This document shows, one piece after another, positions 58,469 through 64,000 of a DNA stretch of 64,000 bases; positions within the stretch are counted from its first letter, which is position 1; every line of letters starts with the position of its first letter. This DNA comes from Lineus longissimus (Eukaryota; Nemertea; Pilidiophora; Heteronemertea; Lineidae). The notes below the pieces were generated by a model. That model searched no databases. It was given only the letters and a program-made list of their open reading frames with translations, and was not told where the DNA came from. The position numbers and the translations under genes are program-made. Where the stretch lies: positions 15,229,292 to 15,293,291 of the forward strand of contig NC_088312.1 of the NCBI RefSeq assembly GCF_910592395.1, given 5' to 3'.

Positions 58469-60342
58469 CTACTCGTCATTTTCGGGGTCAGAAAGGAACT
58501 CTAAACCATCAACGTGCTCTTCATCTTCAATAACTAGGTCATTGATACCGATATTAGCATGTTCTGCCACAAGGCCACTTACACGCCAGGCAACACGCAC
58601 TGCCTCATCAACAATTCTCTCCCACGCTAGTCCAATCATTCTTACAACTTCTCTACGCGATATAGGCGGACAGTTTCCGTCATCGTCGGTATTTCCTACC
58701 TTCCACGCCTTCCAGATCGCCCTCAGTCTCGATTTAAAAGCATACATGATCGTTAAATCCAGCGGTTGGACACGCGAAGTACAACCTCCGGGAACAAAGT
58801 CCAAGCCGCCACCCAAGTTCTCTACTGCTTCTCGAAACAGTCCATTAAGGTGAGCGGGATACCGGTCCACAACTAGCAAAAATGCAGCTCCATCAACGAA
58901 GTCGGTAAGCACTGTTTCAGCCCATTGAACTAACGATTCGATTCTAGCCCATCCATTTGGGATGGATGTTAACTGAAGAGAAACATGCAAAATGTTCAGT
59001 TCTTCATCGACGGAAATCTAAAAAGTTTTACTAGATTACAGCTTTCTCAGTTACTACTCCAATAGGCACAAAGAAAAAGCGGATTTTTACCTAGTAGGAT
59101 TTTGTGTTGATATGACTTACCCTAACGTTTTCGGGTGCATGCTCCCCCAGTTCTTGCATAACACGTCCGTGCGGAACTAGTCTACGGAAATTTATCTCGG
59201 CAATTCCTTTCCTCCCATCAGCTGCAATCAGTAAAGTGACTGTACATCCTTCTTTCGGGTTGCCCCTGGAAGATGGGATATCGGTGTCGCGGTTTCCTTT
59301 GTTGTCCATCGAGTAGTTCGGAGAAAAGTCATAACGGACGAACGTTTGATTCATATTGAAAAGATGATCTGGTTGAATGTTCTGTTCTCGTGACGTGTCT
59401 GCAACTTGTCTCTGAAATGCTTCAACAAGTTCTGTAGCATTCGGTGGTATCTTTTTGGAGTCCTTTGTGGCGCACCTGTAACTTATCCGATGCCTGAAAT
59501 GAAATAAGCATGTCTATTACACGGACCGAAAGTGAATGGTACTGTGCCTGCGTTCTTCGATAGAAATGGGACGACGCCGTTAGATCTGGCAATTCCCCGA
59601 TCCACTGACGAAATTCCCTCGTTGCTTGTCCTGAGAAATCTTGCCAAGCTACGGGAAAACCCAGCGTCCTTCTATTTCGATACCAGTCTGCTAGAGAATC
59701 TTCCACCTCGGGCCAGAAACCTTTAAGCACAAACAATGGCCTAATTATCAGCTGTATACAATCATATGACTTTTCTGTGAACAAGCAAATAGTTTATGCT
59801 TAAAGAGATCAAAATCTTTATTAAGACTGGCTGAACGTTGTAAAAATAACTAAATATGTGATTACATCTTATGCAGTTCATTGACTGGAGTCAGTAATGT
59901 TATGCACGATATGCAATGTTACCTTGATGCCAGCTCACGACCCGGGGAACTCGAAACTGCTAAATTTTAAGAATGGAAGCTTATTTCAACCTTAGGTTTT
60001 AACCGGGCCGTTCAAAACTCCCCATTTTTACAAGCGTTTCGCGATAGGTTTCCTTTAGCCTGTGGAAATCGATTGCTTACCGTTGCCAAGTTGCCGGTAT
60101 CTTCTCATTCGTCGTCGTCGTTGTTGACCCTCTACAAACTCAGTTCTAATGTCATCTTCGTTTCTTATCCAGTCCCGAAATGTCGGCGCCCGAATATTTC
60201 GGAATCTTGCAAAATGAGTTGGTGTCTGCCCATGTTCCAGCCCTTCTAAATGAGCTAACCAATATTCGTCCAAATAATCGATTTTTTGCTGTAAGGAGTA
60301 TGCCTGAAGCCGTCGCCTTGGCGGTCCCCCAGCCTCGTCCAT
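58469..60342 (-). CDS. pogo/Tigger transposase-derived gene, four exons
   Basis: Exons are 60342-60081, 59720-59543, 59493-59121 and 59017-58469. The donors are GTAAGC, GTACCA and GTAAGT, and the acceptors TTAAAG, TTTCAG and TTTTAG. Junction phases are 1/1, 2/2 and 0/0, giving about 453 residues with no stop. The start MDEAGGPPRRRLQAYS aligns with the start of the 13 kb transposase. An N-terminal HTH is followed by GFWPEVEDSLADWYRNRR and a CENP-B-like HTH (TASSHFYRRTQ). The catalytic domain comes last. Two acidic positions are kept (LLVVDRYPAH, RVQPLDLTIMY). The first reads NMNQTFVRYDF where active relatives have NMDET, so the first Asp is Asn. It ends in an acidic tail. It is a candidate domesticated DNA-binding protein. 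The second donor is weak and intron 2 is only 49 bases. Confidence 0.82.
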
Positions 60343-60600
60343 CGCCGTATTTGAACAGCATGAGGAAAGAACCAAAATAATCCAAAAGCAGATCATTCGT
60401 CTTCGTTTGGAAAACAAATTTTGCAGTGTGGGCCTTGATCAGGCGCGTGTCATGCCCTACATACATTTCTAGGCCTTACATCATTCGATTGATTGAGGGG
60501 CTGATTGAAGGCCTACAAAATACCACCATTCGTACAGGTAATACAAGCTGTTCCATCTATTATTTTGCTACCCCTACTATATTACGGTATTATCAGAACT
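60343..60600. other. spacer between divergent units
   Basis: The pogo-derived frame is open upstream of 60342 to at least 60417, with an earlier in-frame ATG at 60396, so the start could lie further 5'. Otherwise no feature. Confidence 0.4.
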
Positions 60601-60603
60601 TAG

Positions 60604-61164
60604 AAAATTTTATGACATGGACTCGCGTCGAGGTTAGTTGGATTCTCCCGTATATACAACACCGTTCTTTACAAAACAACAAATAGGGTTGGTTTATCCA
60701 ATAGTGTCACTTTAAAACTCGATAGTCATCGCGATGGAGCATTAGCATTCACTACAGAAGGTGACTTGATGACACGCTACCACTACCGATCAACATCATA
60801 TAGCTTTGTTTTTTATCGTAAAAGTAATGGATACAAGGGTGAAGTCTATGAAGTTCCAATGCCATGGAAGTTGTCATGGGTCTGTTGGAGCCGATATTAT
60901 CATTCATTCTTTGGCGCACTTGGAGAAAAGTGATCATTTAGATGGAAGTATCAGCTTGTCGGCTTCAGGGTCAAATGTAAGTTGATGAGGCAATTAGTTT
61001 CCCCAGAATCAGCATTCCAGCCTATTAGTCTCCACATTAAAGTGGTCCAAGGTGCTAAGCAATATGAGCGTACATGCATATCACCAAATGGAGACATTCT
61101 TCAGATATTCGCAACAAAAGGTGTTCGCAAGGATAGAGTTTTGGTATTTTCAAAAAGGGAGTAA
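60604..61164 (+). pseudogene. unrecognised protein family member C, one in-frame stop
   Basis: One frame runs from about 60604 to the stop at 61162-61164, interrupted only by TGA at 60931-60933. It reads VTLKLDSHRDGALAFTTEGD, then YSFVFYRKSNGYKGEVYEV and PMPWKLSWVCW. After the stop come GAKQYERTCISPNGDIL and KDRVLVFSKRE. The first blocks align with SVRKLFTRDG, GSLITCY, IYKIDGRL and NMPGNWDYIWVY of the 20 kb gene. A strong donor GTAAGT at 60976 suggests that the ancestral exon ended there. It lies just 5' of, and divergent from, the pogo-derived gene. Confidence 0.55.
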
Positions 61165-62564
61165 TTTCACAGCGGATCGAAGACTGGGAGTCATCTTGAT
61201 TTGTTATTGTTTAATATATGCAGGCATCCGAACTTAACCGGCTCGTGTTATCGTATCGTATGCGATTCATCCTTTGAGACGAAAACTTTGGATCTCAGTA
61301 AATCAGTAAATCTCTATTCACTTCAAGGTCCGCATCTGCATTACTCTTGATTACTCTGATAAAACAGTGAACACTTTAAACCGGTAGTTTTTTAAACTTG
61401 TGCTAAAGCTGCCAAACTGAAAATCCTTACAATCTTTTGGAGAACACTTATTGTATGATTATATACCAGCTTTACCATGTTACTCAAAGTCGTTCAAAGT
61501 AGTTGTAAGGCACACAGTTCATCCACATTTCTGTCAGCACTTTTAGGAATGGGTCAAAACTGTAAAATGGTGATGTCTTCGTCCGCTCAGGAAAACACGA
61601 TACGCCGCGCTTTCTTGTTTAGTTTTAGTTGTTATATTTTTTGTATCTCAAGGCGGATGACTCGACTTTCTCGATCCCAGTCGAACATCGAACTTGGGAT
61701 AATCAAAATGATAAGGCTTTTGGGATAACAGAATGATGGAAGGCAGCACTTATGACGTGTTCCAATAAATCCACATGACGGGAAGTCAGTGGAGTTATAA
61801 GTATATCAAATCTTCCAATTCAATCAAACGATTTTAAATCACTTGTTATGATATGATGCTGTAATCACTTGCACATGTTTGTTACTAGTCAGTTGAGTGT
61901 TTGTGGGTTATTAATTAAGCTTGTCTACCCCCTCCAGTTTAGGTCATGCAGGGTCGCCGCAACAAGGACAAATTACAATTGGCTTTGAAAATCATGGTGA
62001 TGGAACTTGAGGCGAAAAATGGAATTGTCAGGTCTATAAAGCGATATACACGGCATATCAGTATTTCCCCCTACTTTTTCTTTTACTTTTGATAGTGTTA
62101 CTCTCATTTTTGTAGTCATGGAGAAGTAGTCACAAAGGCCGAGTTCGGACGTGATCTTGATCGAGTTGGACCCGTGCGGATCGGTTCGGAAGCCTAGAAG
62201 GCTACTGGAACCCATGACTGAGCGACTACCTGGTAGTATTTACCACCTTTGTCAGGTATGGTCGTAGGAGATGATTATGCATACTGCGAGAGTCAACGCA
62301 GGAACAGCTAGTCTTCGTTGGCCACTGAGATACTATACTGATAAACAAGTTATTGGAGTGATATGACAGCAGGTGAAAATCAAATAAAGAAAAAAAACAC
62401 AACCTCCTTTTATCAATAACAGGTATGCTAATTCTGTTTGGAGGGCAATAAGATAGGTAGAGTCATGATCGATCCAAAACAGACAAAATAATTATTCAAG
62501 GATATTATTTTAGGATCGCCTCACATTACACTACTAACTCTGCGCAGGAGTATGGCATACCCCT
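61165..62564. other. intergenic, nothing recognised
   Basis: No gene, RNA or repeat is supported. Confidence 0.4.
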
Positions 62565-62880
62565 ATGGCAAGCCGTCTGTCTAATAATTAAGAAAAATTA
62601 TTGAAAAAAAACTGGTTTTCTTCTTAAAAAACTTAGTTTCATTGCAAGAAGCATAAGTTGATTAAAAAAACCTAGTTTTCTTTAAAAAAACCTGTTTTTT
62701 TAACTAGATAACTTGGTTTTTAAAATTAACCTATGCTTCTTCCAAGAAAACCTAGCTTCATAGAAGAAACTATGTTTTGTGGAATAAAACAAGGTTATAT
62801 TCATTTCTTTTTCAAACCAAGTTTTTAGTGAAAAAGACCAGGTTATTTTTAAAACCTAGTCTTTTTACCTCATCCCGGAC
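62565..62880. repeat. AAAACCTAGTTTT-type motif cluster, copy 2
   Basis: A dozen or so variants of AAACYWRGTTTTCTT on both strands within 300 bases, forming many short quasi-palindromes. A longer inverted pair is GCAAGAAGCATAAGTT (62645) with AACCTATGCTTCTTCC (62728). The left flank (CTATGGCAAGCCGTCTGTCTAATAATTAAGAA) is the complement of the edge of the 45.9 kb cluster. Confidence 0.75.
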
Positions 62881-64000
62881 TGGCCCAGCATGGCAGGGGA
62901 GAGGTTGGACTTTGCTTACCCGGGTTAGCAACTCGGGTTACGGATTTCCTCAGACCTAGCACAATAAGTGTTCTACAAGTACAAATACGCAATGAAACGG
63001 AATGCATGGTATGTTCTTGACGATGTATTTTGAGCTTATGATTCAAAAAATTATGACGATAATTGTTGCAGAGCCGCAATCATGAAATTGATAATATAAT
63101 TTTATCGTGAGAGGGAAAGGAACTGTCGTACCAAAGGCCGCACAACTCGGGTAAACTAACGTGGATCGCCAATCTCGCCCCAAAGGAGCCACGCGAGTAC
63201 TGAGGTAAAAAGACAAGGTTGTTTCGAAACCAGGTTTTCTTCTTATGGGCCGGGTAACCAAGGCTTTGGCCCAAGAAGCATCTAAGTCCAAATAACGAAG
63301 AAGATTGATTTCCTTGATATACTGTATTGGCTATAAACAAACATCAAAAACAACACAGTTATGAAGACATACATACAGCTTGACGGTTCTAATACTTCTG
63401 CCCCTTCAATCAGTTGATTACCCATAAGCTAATTAGCTTCGTAACCACGTGACCTGTCAATCATTTCAAGTGGTGATCGACCAATCACTGGAGGTTCCCG
63501 ACATTCTCCGGGGGCACTAAAGATTCAGAAATACACGTTGTTTACACAAATCGAAACGAAAGCTATCTATATGAGAAACTATGAACGAGTGTATACTCAA
63601 ACTACAAACTACAAACAATTTAACATGCCCAAACCGATTGTAATTCAATATACTGTCTTCTCCCACTCAACCGAGCGCCAGGAAAATGGCTCGAAAATGA
63701 CTAAGTCCAGAAACATGGCAGTCTGTAGTTTTTTACCGGTGGGCTGCAAACATTTAATATGACAGCCAATTATATTGATCAATGGTTAAAGGAAGACAAC
63801 CTTGTAAATGTTGCATGTCAATTCAATAACGCCTGGTCGCGGCCAGGGCCAGTAATCCTTGCAATCAGGGTGATGATTATTGAAGTTACGTAAGTCTATT
63901 ACAAGTCCATATAAATGATTAACCAATCCAGAGTCTTTCAAATGAATTTATTTTATCTAATCGATTATGGAATCGTTTTCTTGTGGGGGAAATCCAATAA
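62881..64000. other. intergenic to window end
   Basis: One stray GGTTGTTTCGAAACCAGGTTTTCTT word at 63217-63241 belongs to the preceding motif family. No gene is recognised. Confidence 0.4.

Overview
This is a window of invertebrate animal nuclear DNA. It has spliced genes with GT-AG introns, rhodopsin-class GPCRs and low gene density. It also holds a wide mix of eukaryotic mobile elements: Ty3/gypsy LTR, DIRS, CR1-like LINE, Helitron, pogo/Tigger, and many fold-back or MITE-like elements. Base composition is AT-rich. The mixture fits a marine invertebrate such as a hemichordate, echinoderm, cephalochordate or lophotrochozoan. The species is not fixed by the sequence, and the deuterostome leaning is inference.

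Layout. 0-2.3 kb: a GTC microsatellite, a ~301-bp tandem repeat and a TGGA microsatellite. 2.3-11.45 kb (minus): a Ty3/gypsy retrotransposon with one recognisable 1.66-kb LTR, PBS, gag, protease, RT-RNase H, integrase and an extra 3' zinc-finger ORF. It has several breaks, and no second LTR is seen. 11.6-13.0 kb (minus): a frameshifted, intronless pogo-like transposase. 13.5-16.2 kb: an inverted-repeat element and duplicated segments. 16.7-19.1 kb: a LINE 3' end and a broken gypsy pol fragment. 20.1-21.1 kb (minus): an exon of an unrecognised gene family. 23.3-23.6 kb (minus): a possible PAN/apple-like exon. 26.8-28.8 kb (plus): a three-exon GPCR gene whose splice phases agree. 30-35 kb: fold-back elements. 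35.0-36.6 kb: Helitron helicase and LINE fragments. 37.9-43.7 kb (minus): a DIRS element (gag-like, RT, RNase H, tyrosine recombinase) with breaks. 44.4-45.4 kb (minus): an intronless GPCR gene. 46-49.6 kb: a fold-back family made of spaced ~30-bp palindromes. 51.8-53.1 kb: a long-TIR element with a 9-bp target duplication. 54.8-56.0 kb: a ~140-bp satellite. 56.6-61.2 kb: two more members of the unknown family flanking a four-exon pogo-derived gene on the opposite strand. 62.6-62.9 kb: an array of AAAACCTAGTTTT-like motifs.

The candidate host genes are the two GPCRs, the unknown three-member family (20 kb, 57 kb, 61 kb), the pogo-derived gene and perhaps the PAN-like exon. Nothing suggests that they form an operon-like unit. 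The best leads are three. First, the pogo-derived gene is intact and spliced but has lost its first catalytic aspartate. Second, the unknown protein family has no match I can name. Third, the spaced-palindrome fold-back family is an unusual repeat architecture. All reading was by eye, so exon ends and repeat edges are approximate unless splice phases are quoted.
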